Source: Dasypus novemcinctus
Lineage: Eukaryota; Chordata; Mammalia; Cingulata; Dasypodidae
Direction: 5' to 3'
Length of the DNA stretch: 64,000 bases
Assembly: GCF_030445035.2 (NCBI RefSeq)
Contig: NC_080677.1
Location: forward strand, 2,232,001 to 2,296,000
This document shows positions 21,453-33,999 of the stretch, in pieces (the first letter of the stretch is position 1; each line of letters opens with the position of its first letter). A model generated the notes under the pieces. The model was given only the letters and a program-made list of their open reading frames with translations. It did no database searches and had not been told where the DNA came from. The position numbers and the translations under genes are program-made.

Positions 21453-24400
21453 TAAAACAAGGCAAGTCATTAGCAATTTTATGTAACACTGAATTCATTT
21501 AATTTCTTGAATGTGACAAATCTAGCTATCAAACTGTGCCTGAATAACTCATGATTTTTCCTGGTATTCAGCAGGCTTTTCTTTAATTCCTATTCTGCAG
21601 TGTTTTGAAAAACAGTCAATGGCCTTGTGAGTCAGTGGCATAAAGTATGTAATGAAATAGGTTTATGCCTAGGCTTGTTTTTAATAAAGTCTGCAAGAGA
21701 AGGCCCTGCATCCCAGAGGAACTCAGAGAGATACTTTGTTTAATTTTTGTGATAATACTGTGAAGCATCCCTGATATTCTCTAGGGAGCAATAATGTTTA
21801 CAAAAAAATGTTGTTTCTCTTCCTTCGTAGGCACATTTTTTCCCAACTTCTTTGTGGATTTTCATTATATTCACATGGAATTTGTTGGGGATTCCTTTCT
21901 AAACGTATATCCATACAATTTAAATTTTCCAATAAAATGGCTTCTAATCCAAGTCACATTAAAATACATTTATGCACTCTATAACATAAGTAATGTAATT
22001 CCTGTTTGAGGATTACTCAGATCTGATCCAGTAGCATGAACACTTTACCAAGACATCTGAAAAATGTCTATAGTAACAACAATGTCCACCTCACACAATG
22101 GGGAATATATTGGAGGTGTCTTTATCCCACAAGTAACACTGGTTGTCATTAAGGTTAAACGGTAAGCACCTTGGGCAAATCCCACAACCCATAAACTATA
22201 GAGGGCCAAAGGAAAGAAAAAGGAAGAAAAAAAACCACAAAATTCCAAGCTCTGATTTTTCTTCTTCTGAAACTATTGAAGAGCTAGCTTTAATTGTTAT
22301 CTCCTTGAGTAAAAAGGCAATCAAGACTCAACTTCTTCAATTTTAGTATGAGGATAAAGGGTCTCTGAATACTATTAGAAACTTTATCCATCTTCCAACT
22401 ACCTATTTTGTTTTGTTTCAACTTCTTAGGTAGTGCTATGCACATAGTATATGTTAAATAATTGCTGATCAATAAATTCTTTATAAATAGTTTAATGAAG
22501 TACTACTTATTATGAGTTATATTCTTGCTGGACAAGTTGGGTATCTTGTTGCAAACAAATTAAAGCAGAATTTTATATATATGCACACAAATATTAGGAT
22601 ATCCATTAATCTCAGATGAGGTCAAAGAATCAGGTGCAGAATCTCTGCAGGCAGGTGCAATATATAAAATACATAAATCACTCTCCACACAGCACTAGTG
22701 AAGAACATATTGCTTCTGCTATGGGGAACCAGCATATTAGATTGTATTGTGTTGCTGGTGGATATGTAATGAAACCAGAAAGACATTTTCCACTGTTATC
22801 TCTAAAACCTAATGTCTTTCTATCACTCTTGCCAGAGTGAAATTTCCTTGTAGTTTACTTCAGTATGTATATTCTGAATAGAATTCTTGAACAGGTGCAC
22901 TGAAGACAAAGAGATTGTATGCCATGCATGTGGTTTTGGAGCAAGGGGTTTGGAAAGCAAGCTTATGGATTTAATTTTAGAAAGGTAGCTTTCATAAGAT
23001 CAGACATATCACCACTTAAAGGTCATGGACTTAAAAGATGACAGTTGCCTAAAAAGGAAAAAGGAAGAAAGGAAAGAGGGAAGGAAGGAAAAAGGAAGGG
23101 AAAAAAGAAAGGGGGAGGGGGATGGAATGAAGAGAGGAAGGGAGGAAGGCAACTATTGATTACATACTTACACACTGAAATAGTTGGTTTCTCTTCCTCC
23201 TACAATCAATAAATCAAGCACTCAAACTTCGTTAGCTTCTTCATTTTTTTGTCAAAGATGACCTGCGTCCAACTGTACACTTCCCATCTCTCACTTTTGC
23301 AAGTACCCTGCATCTGCTTTTGCATACATGTAATCACTTTCCATGAAATGATTATCTTGGAGAGGTTATAATTTGAGGGGTGAAAGGGAGTGCTGTTTTG
23401 GTTAATGGAGAAGTAGTCCTATTTGTTGTATCATTGTTATCACAACTCTTTGGTGGGCAAAGGTGTGTGTCTAGGAGTCAGACATCTAGTGTAGGCTCTG
23501 CAGTAAGATGCTTATTCTTACTATTCACTTACTAGTTCTTAACCTATCTTTACACCTCAGTAAATTGACTCTAATTACTGTTTCTGCCTCAATGTATTGT
23601 GTAAGAACTAAAAAAGATAACACATTGAACTCAATGTTTGACCCAGAGTAAAGATTCCATAACTGGGAGCTAGTAATAGTGTTTTTACAGGAAGAAGCAA
23701 AACCACTTCCAGCTGTTCGCCCCTACTGTATTGCCTCAGGACTCCATATAAACCTTTATCTATGGAAATGTTCCAGTAATTTGACAGACCACTGATTAAT
23801 ATTACTAGATGTAGTGGTTTCAAAAACTTTGTACATTGTAATGAATATTTCAGGGAGATATTAAAAAATTGTGAGTACTAAATTGTTACTTGCTGTTTGA
23901 TTTAGCTCTTTTTACAGTCCAAAAACTCTTCATCAATCATGTTAAATCTACTCATGCCCTGATTTACTGATTCTAAGTGTTTATCTTTTAGGGTACTTAC
24001 CATGAGGGAATTGCTTTTCGAATCAGAGTAGTTCTTTATCTATGGTATATATGATCATTTTCGATCAATATTTTCTGATGATTTGGCTAGAAGTGGACTT
24101 TCACTGGTTCATTCCATTGTTGATGATACAACTGAAATGTATCATGTTGGCTGTAATGCATCCTAATGTTATGATTCTGGTGATAAGTCTCAGAAAGACT
24201 AATCATGGAAGAATTAGAATAAAAGAAGTTGTCTTCATTAACCATCTCTCAGGCAAGAGTTATACATTTACTACATCACAAATTCTAATTATGATTTATA
24301 ATACCGTATATAACAGAGATTTGGCAAGAGCAAATCATTGACAGAAATATGGATTAGTTCATGAATAAACTGGGAACAACAGGAAAGTTTATTTCTGTGC

Positions 24401-24584
24401 TAGACTGCCTCCACTCTTACCCTCAGTCCCCGTCCATCCTTCAAGACAATGCTCCACGCTCTCACTGAAACGCTCCAGCCCAGGTCCAAAGCTTTCTTAC
24501 AAACAGGGTCAGCATGCACCACATGATCAGAACAGCTCCCCCTCTTTACAGCCTTTCCCTAAGGAAGTCCTCTGGGCAGTAAGC
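21453..24584. other. Unassigned AT-rich DNA with a purine repeat
   Basis: A GGAA/GAAA-rich purine tract occupies about 23045-23150. Otherwise no gene or confident repeat was recognised in these 3 kb. Confidence 0.5.
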
Positions 24585-24587
24585 AGC

Positions 24588-24702
24588 AGGAGTTCTCATA
24601 GCTTTGCTGAACGTGAAACTTTCTAAGGGTTTGGCCTTAGAACATTTATTTTCTTAACTATTGCCTGTCTCTGAAGCACATGCAATTTGAGAGCCACTAA
24701 TC
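24588..24702 (+). mobile_element. Possible MER5-like hAT fragment
   Basis: Starts 'gagttctcatagcttt' and ends 'caatttgagagccacta', which resemble the terminal inverted repeats of MER5A-type elements, with a shortened interior. Weak support. Confidence 0.35.
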
Positions 24703-24984
24703 CTTGCTCTCTGTCTTAATCATGGTGCATATTTGAGCTCTGATTGAAACATTTTCCCCACCACAACATGTTTCTATACTCAGTTACTCCTGCTCTCCAA
24801 CCTCTAACCACTCGATGTTCTTAAGAAAAAGATGAATTGCACAATTGCTGTCCTCTGTATTTTGCATAGTGTTTATTAAAATTATTTTAGAATAGACATA
24901 AACATAATCTTTCCATTTAATAATCAGTAAAAAAATTAGTAAATTTCACCAAACTCAACTTGGCTACATCACAAATTCTTTTTT

Positions 24985-25540
24985 GAAAAATTTTTTATGA
25001 AGGGTATTTATATGGGGTAAAATTTACAGTTACACGACCCTAAAGAGTCCAACTCAAGATTGATTTCTCATCCAAAGTCATTTGCCATGTGTCAAAGCAA
25101 GATGGCAGGCAATGTCTGCAAGGGTTCAGCCTTCCTCTTTCCTCTTGAGGCTCCGTGGGCCCAACTTTTCTGATCTCAGCTGTAGGCTGGCATAGGGCTC
25201 CGCTGCTCTGTTCTCTTCAGCTGCCATCTATCAGGCGAATGGCTCATCTCTCTTCCCAGGCCACAGGACCATAGTTTTCTCCTTTTCCATGTCTATGGAG
25301 TTCTTGTTCTTCCTCTTTGTATCTTTTTCCTGTGCCCTCCATGAGTGAGTGTCCATATATGTAGCCCACCAAGGGGGCAGGGACTCAACCCTGCACACCC
25401 TAATGACGTGGCCTCACACTCGCTTTCAGATGTCAGAATTTACTTCCTTCTGTCCATGTCCAGTTATTTTCCCCAAAAGTGTTCTCCTCTTTGATTTCGA
25501 GCCAGATCAGCCCTCTCTAAGCTCTCCTTAAAAGGTGTAT
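24985..25540 (-). mobile_element. Solo LTR, family B (ERVL-like)
   Basis: Its reverse complement shares, in order, the blocks around 'cagacattgcctgccatctt' and 'accccatataaataccctt' with the LTR at 35684-36182. Boundaries are approximate. Confidence 0.5.
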
Positions 25541-27080
25541 TCATGACCTGGAAAGCGAATCACCTACAGAACAGCTATCTCATCCTCACCTCGACTGCAG
25601 GAACTCCATCTGTAGTACTTAGCAAATGGTGATTATCAGAAAATGTGCATGCACTCTTTGATTACCCTCCCTGCAGGTTATATTTTGGGAAATATTAAAC
25701 TCTGTTCAAGAAAAAATAAATGATTAATAAAAAAATGAGTCTATGGTTTATTTGCCCCTCAAAACCTAAAATGAGATGAAAATATTTAATCTTCTGATTA
25801 ACTCCAGTCTTAATATTCTAATAAAGTGTGGCATTCATTATTTATTAGGGTATCAAATAATTTTTGCCTCTGGACTTTTCTGTGCCTTCAATTGGTCCAT
25901 ATTTGTTATTATGAGTATGAAGGAGATAGCACGAACTTGAAAATCACTTTTCACTTCAAAATTGTTTTATAGCCAGAAGGAAATTCACACATAAAAAAGT
26001 CAAGCTGAGAGAGCATTTTACTTGTGCAAAACTGTTACTATGGCTCTGCTCTGCTAAGGATCTTAAAATCCCCCAAAACATCCTTTTTTCAAAAGAAAAG
26101 AGGACAGTTCTCAAGATAAGTTATTTCAGGAATTTTGATTGTTTGTAAAGAAATTTCTTGAGAAAAAAGCTGAATGTATTGTTAAATAAATGTAGGTTAC
26201 TCAGAAACCACGAATATTTTATAGCTTTTTTGAAGTTTATTTGCTACAATTCATGAATTCTTGTGATTAACCAATAGTAATTTTTAAATAGCATATATAT
26301 ACTTAAATACACATCATTCAGCATTCTTTGTATTTTATTTCTTTTTACCATCATTGTGAAGCTGTCTATACAGGAAAGGATGAAAACTAAGCCTATTTAG
26401 CTCTAGTTATTCTATTTGTATATCAGTAAGTAGAAATGTGGGAAAATCCAAATAATTATATAGGCTTTCTTCCATTTGCCTTGCTCATGCCAAGTGATCA
26501 TTATGTTTCTTGTCTATTTCCCAAATCTGCTTAGTCTTAAAGGTCTTTCCCATTTTAGCTGGATTTTAACACCATCAATCTTTCCCTTTTTTGACACTCC
26601 ATACAAAGGGCTACAAGTGAAACTGGTAATACCTGGGTAGTACTTGGCAGGAATAATGGGAGATTTGTCCTCCATTTGGTATGCGGACTTTTCACTGTGA
26701 TGAAAGGAATTAAAGGTTGCTCTAGCCTAGAGATGCTTAAATGTGGCAGGAACATCAGGCTGCTGTAATTCCCAGTGCCCTGATTTATTAGCAACCTAAA
26801 TATATTCGCACATAAGAGAGGAACGAACACAATGTAATTGGCTGACTGGCACATGAATAGAACTATGGCTTATGAAAAATTCTTTGAGCATATTCAGAGA
26901 ATGGGCACCAACAAAGTTTTTCTGGAGTTATATGCAGATGTTTCTAATACATCCTTTGAAATATACAAAAATCATCAGTTTACATTATAAGGACAATTTG
27001 AAATTAGAACATGTGATGCAAATATGTTACACCAACTTCCTGATACTTCAGATACTGACATTTCTTAAAACATATATTTT
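25541..27080. other. Unassigned AT-rich DNA
   Basis: No gene recognised; short open frames here show no family similarity that I can name. Confidence 0.5.
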
Positions 27081-27084
27081 TATT

Positions 27085-28203
27085 TTTTTAAAATGATACT
27101 TAGTTTACATAAAATGTTACATAAAAAATATAAGAGATTCCCATATGCTCTACTCTCCCCACCTCCCACCTTTCCCCACATTAAGAATTTCTTTCATTAG
27201 TGTGGTACATTCTTTGCAATTGATAAACAATTTGAAGCATTGCCACTAAGCTTGGATTATAGTTTACATTGTAGTTTACACTCTCTCCCACTCAATTCTG
27301 TAGGTTATGGCAGGATATATAATGGCCTGTATCTGTTGTTGCAATGCTATTCAAGACAATTCCAAATTCTGAAAATTCCCCCATATTACACCTCTTTTTC
27401 CCTCTCCCTGCCTTCAGCACCTCCAGTGGCCACTGTCTTCACATCAGTGATGTAATTTCTTTCATTACTAGAATCACAAGTCTATAGTAGAATACCAGTA
27501 AGTTCACTCTAGTCCCTAGTTCATTCCCCAATCTTGAGGATTCTGGGACAGTTATGTGATACCCACTCCACTTCTAATTGAGAGGGGGCCTCAGTCCCAT
27601 ACAACTGATGGATGGGACTCTTGCTTGCAGTTGTAGACTCTCTCAGTTCCTCGGTGTGCTAGTTGTCCATCCTCACCTTCTTGCCAGTTGTCCTGGGTGA
27701 GTCCCATGAACTAGAGAGTACGTGCTGCAACTCTGCTGAGGCTCAGGGTCCAAATGACACATGGACAGCCCAAAGGTTCAAGTCTATTTGATGTACACTT
27801 ACCAAATCCAGCACCAATCATAGGTTCAAATAAAAGGGACAGAAAAGGCACGTGTGGAGAAGTAACAATGAGTCCAACTCTGTCACACATGAGAGCACAA
27901 ATTCCAAAGTAGGGCTCACTGGCAAGGCACCAGATCCAGAGGCATCTGCCATGACTGTAGGACCTGGGTGTCTCCAGAGCCCTTATGAGCCCCACTATTT
28001 GGGGTAGTATCTAAACTGGCAGTCTATGAGATCCTGCTGAGACATGCATGAGCATTACCTCTGGGATGACCTCCTGACTCACTTTAAAGTCTCTTAGCCT
28101 TATAAACTCATTTGTCTTTACCTTTTCCTCCTTTGACTCAAGGTCCTTTTCTAGTTGCATTGCTAGCTGATGCTTGGCAGTACTCTCTTGATGCCAGGGA
28201 GGC
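27085..28203 (-). mobile_element. 5'-truncated L1 of the long-3'-UTR family
   Basis: T-rich start (the tail on the - strand), then the reverse complement of the L1 3' UTR through the 'gctgaggctcagggtcca' block and up to 'gatgccagggaggc', which matches the antisense of the L1 3' UTR near 12610. About 1.1 kb, all 3' UTR. Flanking duplication not secure. Confidence 0.75.
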
Positions 28204-28899
28204 AAATTCCTGTGACTTATAATGAACTTTTGGGACTATTATAAAGATAGATCTCTGGGTGGTACTCATAATTGTTCAGAGATTTACATTTCATGAAAGC
28301 AGTCAACAAACAAATAAGGGCATTCCTATTTTATTGCAGAGTTATATAACTTATCCCCAAACTGGTATTTTAGAGATTTTTAAAATGGCTTATCAAAGGA
28401 CTGATTGAATGCAGTGGGTTTTATTGCTCATCATTGATATTTATGCTCACAAATCCTGACTAGAATTAATTTTACCATTTATAATAAGCAAGAAAGAGGC
28501 CCTACACAGTAAGATTGAATCACAGTTATTTAAAGAGTAGATTCTCAGATACTGTTACTGTTGTGCCCAGTACCAATATGCAAAACAATTGAGGTTCGTA
28601 TTCCTTCTCAGGTGTATTCATCTGAAGATTCCAGAAAGTTTCTGCAGAAATGTACGTTTGAAAATGCATGTTTTTAAAAATCCATTTATGTGGAAACTTG
28701 GATTAACTATAACAAACATTGATCTCATTGCTTATCTCCCTCTGAAGATGTCAAATATTACATTTTTTGAAATCATAATTAAAGATTGCACTCATAAAAA
28801 TGTCCCTTATTTGCCTTTGCAGGATAGTAACGATTTAGCTCCTGGTCCCTCTCGATAGGGGTCTATAACTGATTAATAATTAATAAGCACAAAATTCTG
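28204..28899. other. Unassigned DNA
   Basis: Nothing recognised. Confidence 0.5.
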
Positions 28900-29344
28900 T
28901 GATAGTTCGAAGGTATACAGACTCCAGAAAAAATGTGTTCATAAAGCGAATCCATTCTTGTGTAAGCCTATTTTAAATAGGGCCTTGTGATTAGGTTGCT
29001 TCAGTTAAGGCATGGCCCAGGATGGGTCTTAATCCTCTTACCAGAGTCCTTTATGAACGGGATGAATTCAGAGGAGAGAAAAGCCAAGGCAGCCGGAAGC
29101 TGAAGGCAATGAAATCCCAAACAGAAGGGAGAGATCAGCAGATGCTGCCACGTACTTTACCATGTGAAATAGGAGTCCAGGATTCCCAGCGACTGGACTG
29201 TGGGGAGAAAGCATCACCTGATGATGCCTTGATTTGGGCATCTTTAAGGCCTCAGAGCTGTAAGCATGTAAGCTAATAAATCCCCATTGTAAAATCCAAC
29301 CCATTAATGGTAAATTGCTTTCTGCAGCCTAGCAGATTAGAACA
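28900..29344 (+). mobile_element. Solo LTR, MaLR/ERVL-like (family A)
   Basis: TG...CA, 445 bp, with the family A blocks (a 'ttcttgtgtaagcctattt' start region, 'gatgatgccttgatttgggc', 'gctaataaatccccattgta'). A possible 5-bp duplication TTCTG lies at 28895-28899 and 29347-29351, two bases beyond the terminal CA. Confidence 0.65.
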
Positions 29345-29849
29345 GCTTCTGACAGTTTTGTGGAATAGGTTGTAGAAAAGTCTTTCTGCTGCAAACTGCT
29401 TGGATGTCAGCTAAATTATATCAAACACACTTTTGAATGCAAAGCTAGGCTTGTAAGAAGGCAAGTGATATGTGAAAGTGAGTGGGAGATGACTACTAAT
29501 ATAAAACCAGGTACCTGGTTAACTTTTGGAAACAATCCTCATGAAGAATAGAGCTCAAGTTTTCACAGTTGTACATAAAGGGAGAAGGTGACCAGTCTGA
29601 GCCACCCAGGTGAATCTGGGAAATCTAAAGGGGCTCTATTCTGCAGTCCAGGAACAGATGGAAATTCAAAAAACACCATCTGTTTCTTCCAGAGGTCAAA
29701 GTGGAAAGTCTCTTGGTTGTATCATTAGTTTATATAGCTTAGACTTCAAATTTTCAACTCCTGTCCAATTATAACACACATATTTGATTTGAGTCCACAT
29801 TAATTTAGAGTTAGGAAAAAGAAAAACAGATCACAAATTTAAATTAAAT

Positions 29850-30225
29850 TAAATTAAAAATTACTAAGTGGATGGTTAAACAGCAGTGAACACAAGGTTA
29901 AAAAAAGACTTTATGGATTGGAGTAAAGATTAAAAAAAATTACCTGGAATGCATATAGAAGCATAAGAAGATGAAGAATTTGAGAAACAGAGGTTAAGGG
30001 TGTAGAGGCTAGGAACAGACGTCTACACATCTACAGAAATCTTCAGAAAGAAAGTCATACAGGTAAATATTTCAAAAACATCATAGTGGGGAATTTCCCA
30101 TAATTAATAACAGACCCAGTGATGTTATCACAACATATACCAGTAGAATAAATGACACATCAAGATGAAACTGAAAAATAGAAAAAAATGAGAGATTGAG
30201 GGAAATAACTGTTAAATTAGCTAGA
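29850..30225 (+). mobile_element. Ancient L1 ORF1 remnant
   Basis: The words around 'gaatttcccataattaataa' and 'agtagaataaatgacacat' follow old L1 ORF1 on the + strand. A short AAATT microsatellite lies at about 29838-29865. Many stops. Confidence 0.5.
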
Positions 30226-30345
30226 TGCTACACACACATACACACACGTGCATACATACATAGTACCTATAGAGAGTGAGATGATTGTGGAAAATATCTT
30301 CACTGTGTTTGGAAAATAAGTATCAACTAACTAATATGTATAAAG

Positions 30346-30383
30346 CAAAATATAAATAAATAAATAAATCTTTAAAAAAAAAA
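30346..30383 (+). repeat. AAAT repeat and A-run, SINE-tail-like
   Basis: 'aaataaataaataaatcttt' followed by an A-run is identical in style to the 3' ends of the DAS-III copies (for example 50862-50890). No SINE body precedes it, so it may be the tail of an extremely truncated SINE or simple sequence. Confidence 0.4.
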
Positions 30384-31045
30384 ATTCTGCTGAGCCAAAC
30401 TCAGCATATAAATTCATTGGCTTCCCTCTGACATGGGACATGACTCCCAGGGATGAGCCTCCTTGGCACCAAGGGATTAATACCAAGCACCAACTAATGG
30501 TGCATTGGAGAAAGACCTAGAACAAAAGGGAGAAATATTACATGAAAATGAGTTTTTATGGCTAAGAGAGTTCAAAATGAGTCAGGAGGTCATACCAGAG
30601 GTTATGCTTTTACACATCTCAGGAGGATCTCACTGTCTGCCACAGCTGACCACAGTAAACAGTACCTCAAATACAGATGGTCCTGGGGGCTCTAGAGACA
30701 TCTAGAAACTACAGGCAGGGCAGACAACTCCAGGAAATCAGTGCCCCATCAATGGGCCTTACCTTGGAATATGTGATAACCTATCTCTCTTCCAATGTAT
30801 CAGAGTGAAATTCATTTATAATTTTCCTACACATGGTTCTTCTATCCCATTTATTTGAACCTATAATTAGCACTATACCCATTAAATATATGTCCCAGAG
30901 ACTTAAATCTTCAGGCTGTTCATATGCAAGGTGAACCTTGAATCTCAACAGAGTTGCAGCCCACACCTACTCTCCAGCTCATCAGACTCACCCAGGACAA
31001 CTAACACAGGAATGATGATGGACAACACCCAACTTCATCTAGATT
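30384..31045 (+). mobile_element. L1 3' UTR fragment of the long-3'-UTR family
   Basis: Parallel to 12515-13210 of the full-length element: 'gagccaaactcagcatataa', 'gacatgggacatgactccca', 'gggatgagcctccttggcac', and later the 'ctactctccagctc' block. It breaks off before the 3' terminus, so it lost its 3' end by deletion. Confidence 0.75.
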
Positions 31046-31206
31046 TCATTCTTTTATAAAATGGTCTTTTTTTCCCTTGGAAGCCCAGCCTACATAAGCA
31101 TTATATGGATATTAGTAAAATTTTATAGGTTTTTAAAGAAATTCTGACTTGAATTGTTTCATACCTTCAAATATTTAATGACTTTTTATTGTTGCTGGCA
31201 GTTTTT

Positions 31207-31487
31207 TTTTTAATTTTTTTTATTCATTTTTTAAAAAATATTACATTCAAAAAATATGAAGTCCCATTCAACCCCACCGCCCCCACCCCCCACTCCCCCC
31301 ACAGCAACACTCTCTCCCATCATCATGACACATCCATTGCACCTGGTAAATACATCTCTGGGCATCGCTGCACCCCATAGTCAATGATCCACATCACAGC
31401 CCACACTCTCCCACGTTCCGTCCAGTGGGCCCTGGGGGGATCTACAATGTCCCGTAGTTGTCCGTGAAGCACCACCCAGGACAACTA
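31207..31487 (-). mobile_element. Short 5'-truncated L1 3' end with target-site duplication
   Basis: Flanked by TTGCTGGCAGTTTTT at 31192-31206 and 31488-31502 (15 bp, perfect). The 281-bp insert is the reverse complement of the last part of the L1 3' UTR, with C-runs equivalent to the G-runs at 13628-13661. Its 3' terminus resembles the full-length element more than the copies at 50 and 54 kb do, so it belongs to a young subfamily. Confidence 0.85.
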
Positions 31488-31502
31488 TTGCTGGCAGTTT
31501 TT

Positions 31503-32197
31503 GTGATAAATTTCTTGTTTCTCAGTTTATATTTTGAGAAGTGTCTTCATCAGCTGATAAATCAATTCTTACTTTTTCACCTTTTATTATGTGTTTGTCA
31601 TTTTTAAGATATTTTAAAATGTCTTAAATTTTTTTTGAACCAGAAGTAACATATTACTATTACAGGATGAGGTGTCGGGTGACTTTTTAGATTTCTTATT
31701 TCAAAAACGTCCATTCTTTTCGTTCAAAGACAGCATCAGGAGGGCTATACTGCATCAACTGATCCCAGGATATTTTGGTTTCTATGTAATTCTCAAACTC
31801 TACACTTCCTTCCCAATCTCCCTCATCCCCAAGCCCCAGTGGGTACCACTCCATTCAAACCACCCATTTTTCTTCCAGAAACAGTATGCTCTGAAGCCTG
31901 TCACAATTGTTTCTGGTTCTTCCTCTGGGTCCCCCAGTAGTGAGTGCTCTGCTTCCTCAATACAACCCCCTTCAGGGGCATAATCTTTCTTGAATGATTT
32001 TATCTATTCCATCACTGCTAATTCCAGCCTGTACTTGCCTTCTTGCTGTGCATTCTCTACCTTATTTTCTACTCATATATGCCATATGGGTATGGCCCTG
32101 TTTGCTTGTTATGAGTATTTCCACATGACCTGTAATTGAAATTTGGGGTATCCTCTGTCTTCTAGTCATTGGTATAATCATGGGATTTGCATGGATT
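31503..32197. other. Unassigned DNA
   Basis: C/T-rich middle (about 31790-31980) with an open frame of about 100 codons (31672-31983) that has no recognisable domain. I do not call it a gene. Confidence 0.45.
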
Positions 32198-32205
32198 TAT
32201 ATGTT

Positions 32206-32308
32206 ATATTTTTTTACAATATTTTTTTATAGGAGGTACAAGAGATTGAACCCTGGACCTCATCCATGGGAAGCAGGCACTCAAACCACTGAGCAACACC
32301 TACTCCCC
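32206..32308 (-). mobile_element. DAS-type tRNA-related SINE, short form
   Basis: The reverse complement has a tRNA-like head with 'gtagg tgttgctcagtggtt'-type A box and a GGTTCAAT-type B box ('agggttcaatctcttgta' region), and is flanked by TATATGTT at 32198-32205 and 32309-32316. Confidence 0.65.
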
Positions 32309-32316
32309 TATATGTT

Positions 32317-32730
32317 TTAGTTGTTAACTCTATATTTAAGCAGGCTATGTATAGAAATAAGAATTTGCTGAACTGTAAGTTCCCTACAGGAATTTCAAAT
32401 TGTCATTGAGTTCTTCTATTTGAATATCAGAAATGAGACCATTTTCTTTTCAATTTAGCATTTTGCATATGAGTGATATCCATAGTGCCATAAGAGTTTT
32501 CCTACTATAGATGCATTTAACAAGGATGTTTAAAGCATTTGAAATGGTTCTATTTTAATGCTTCCATAGTGAAACTTGCAGCATCTTATTTTCAAATGCA
32601 AATTTATATATTTTTAAACCTTACATACCCATTAAATTGGAAATAAACAAAAATATTCCTTGGAAAGCTTTAATCTAGAAAACCAATAAGTTACTTCTAA
32701 CCCTTGGTGAAAATGTTATATATCATCTGG
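32317..32730. other. Unassigned DNA
   Basis: Nothing recognised. Confidence 0.5.
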
Positions 32731-32732
32731 CA

Positions 32733-32898
32733 CTCTAGTTCTTGAACTTCACTGTAAATAAGAAGCAAAGTAGTTGAGGAGCTTATGAAAAACGTGTATT
32801 TTCCTGCCAGGCCTCTAGAACTTCTGACATTGTAGGCCTCTGGATTGAACCCCAGCTTTGTTCTTACAAGCACCACAGCTCATACTAGTTGAGAAACA
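32733..32898 (+). mobile_element. MER5A-like hAT (Charlie) fragment
   Basis: Begins 'agttcttgaacttcactgt' and ends 'tactagttgagaaaca', with the intervening 'gtaggcctctggattgaacc' and 'cttacaagcacc' blocks in MER5A order. Non-autonomous DNA transposon remnant. Confidence 0.6.
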
Positions 32899-32929
32899 AT
32901 ATCTTCTGCTTTCTATTTTATTTTGTACT

Positions 32930-33150
32930 CAGACCCCTGTAGCTTTCCTTCACTCCACTAATCATGCTTTAAAATTACATAATATAATCCTCATACATTT
33001 ACTAATGTCATTCTTTCCAATAGACTATGAATTCCATAAGAGGGTTTTGTCTGTTGTGTTCCCCATTATACCCCTAGCATATAGCACAGTGATTTGTAGA
33101 TTTTAGACAGTCAATAAATACTTGTTGAACATGGGAATGAATAAAAATGA
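32930..33150 (+). mobile_element. L2 LINE 3' end
   Basis: Contains 'gactatgaattccataagag', 'ttgtctgttgtgttccccat' and the terminal 'cagtcaataaatacttgttg', the typical L2 3' end. Confidence 0.75.
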
Positions 33151-33849
33151 CAAAAACCAACCAAACCCAAACATTAGGTAATCATTTTTTCAGGTTGTTA
33201 AAATTGAGATTGATTGAGATTTCTAGGGTTATATGCTGAGTTCATTGATCTATTTTAATATATATTTCTTAAGTTATCAATCCTAGGCAATTAAGCTACC
33301 TAACAGCACCTGTATTTAGCAGCAAAAGAAACATTTGCATATGGAAACAATGATTATAAGTAGTCTTTAGAAATCATCTCAACTGAGTTTTTCATTTTAA
33401 CTATGAGGAAAATAATTTCCTGAAATATTAAAAATGCCTACTCCCATGATTGCTGGGAATCAAAGCCCAGGTCTCTTTCCTCCTCAGCTTGATGCTACAT
33501 TACAGGTAGCTTCTATGTGAATAAAGTTAATTTAAGAAAAACATCCAGGGGTTTTACCTAGTCAACAATATAATATTAATGGAATTCAGAGTCCCTAGCC
33601 TCTTTCTAATTTTTTTTTACATTTTCCCTTTCCATTCAGCATGATACCCCTCTCAGTATATTCCCTCCAGATCTGAACTGCCCTTTCCACATAATTCATT
33701 AGCAATAATAATTTTTCCAAGAGACAAATATGGATGGTTCTTTATGTTCAAGGTTCAAGAAAATGAGGCTAATTATTCTATGCATTGTGAATTGATATAA
33801 GTTGATGTAAAAATTTATATTTGTGGCATAAAATTCTGATCATCTGTTA

Positions 33850-33995
33850 GATCTAGGACCTTTACTGAATGCTTTACAAATATCACTCCATTTATTCCTC
33901 AGTACAGCTCTTCAGTGACTATACCACCATCTACAATATGTAGATGGGGTCACTGAAATTCAGAGAGCACGAAACTTTCAGAAAGATTCTACTAA
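33850..33995 (+). mobile_element. MIR SINE fragment
   Basis: Order of 'ttactgaatgctttacaaat', 'tcactccatttattcctcag' and 'gatggggtcactgaaattca' follows MIR. Confidence 0.65.
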
Positions 33996-33999
33996 CTGG

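Noticed and set aside
27085..28203. Processed pseudogene, because of the T-rich start and GC-richer body
   Set aside because: Matches the antisense L1 3' UTR of the full-length element block by block.
31672..31983. 103-codon open frame in a C/T-rich stretch
   Set aside because: No recognisable domain, no splice or promoter context, and composition alone can explain it.
32206..32308. tRNA gene
   Set aside because: A and B boxes are present, but the sequence cannot form a full cloverleaf and is flanked by duplications; it is a tRNA-derived SINE. The same holds for 51242-51350.
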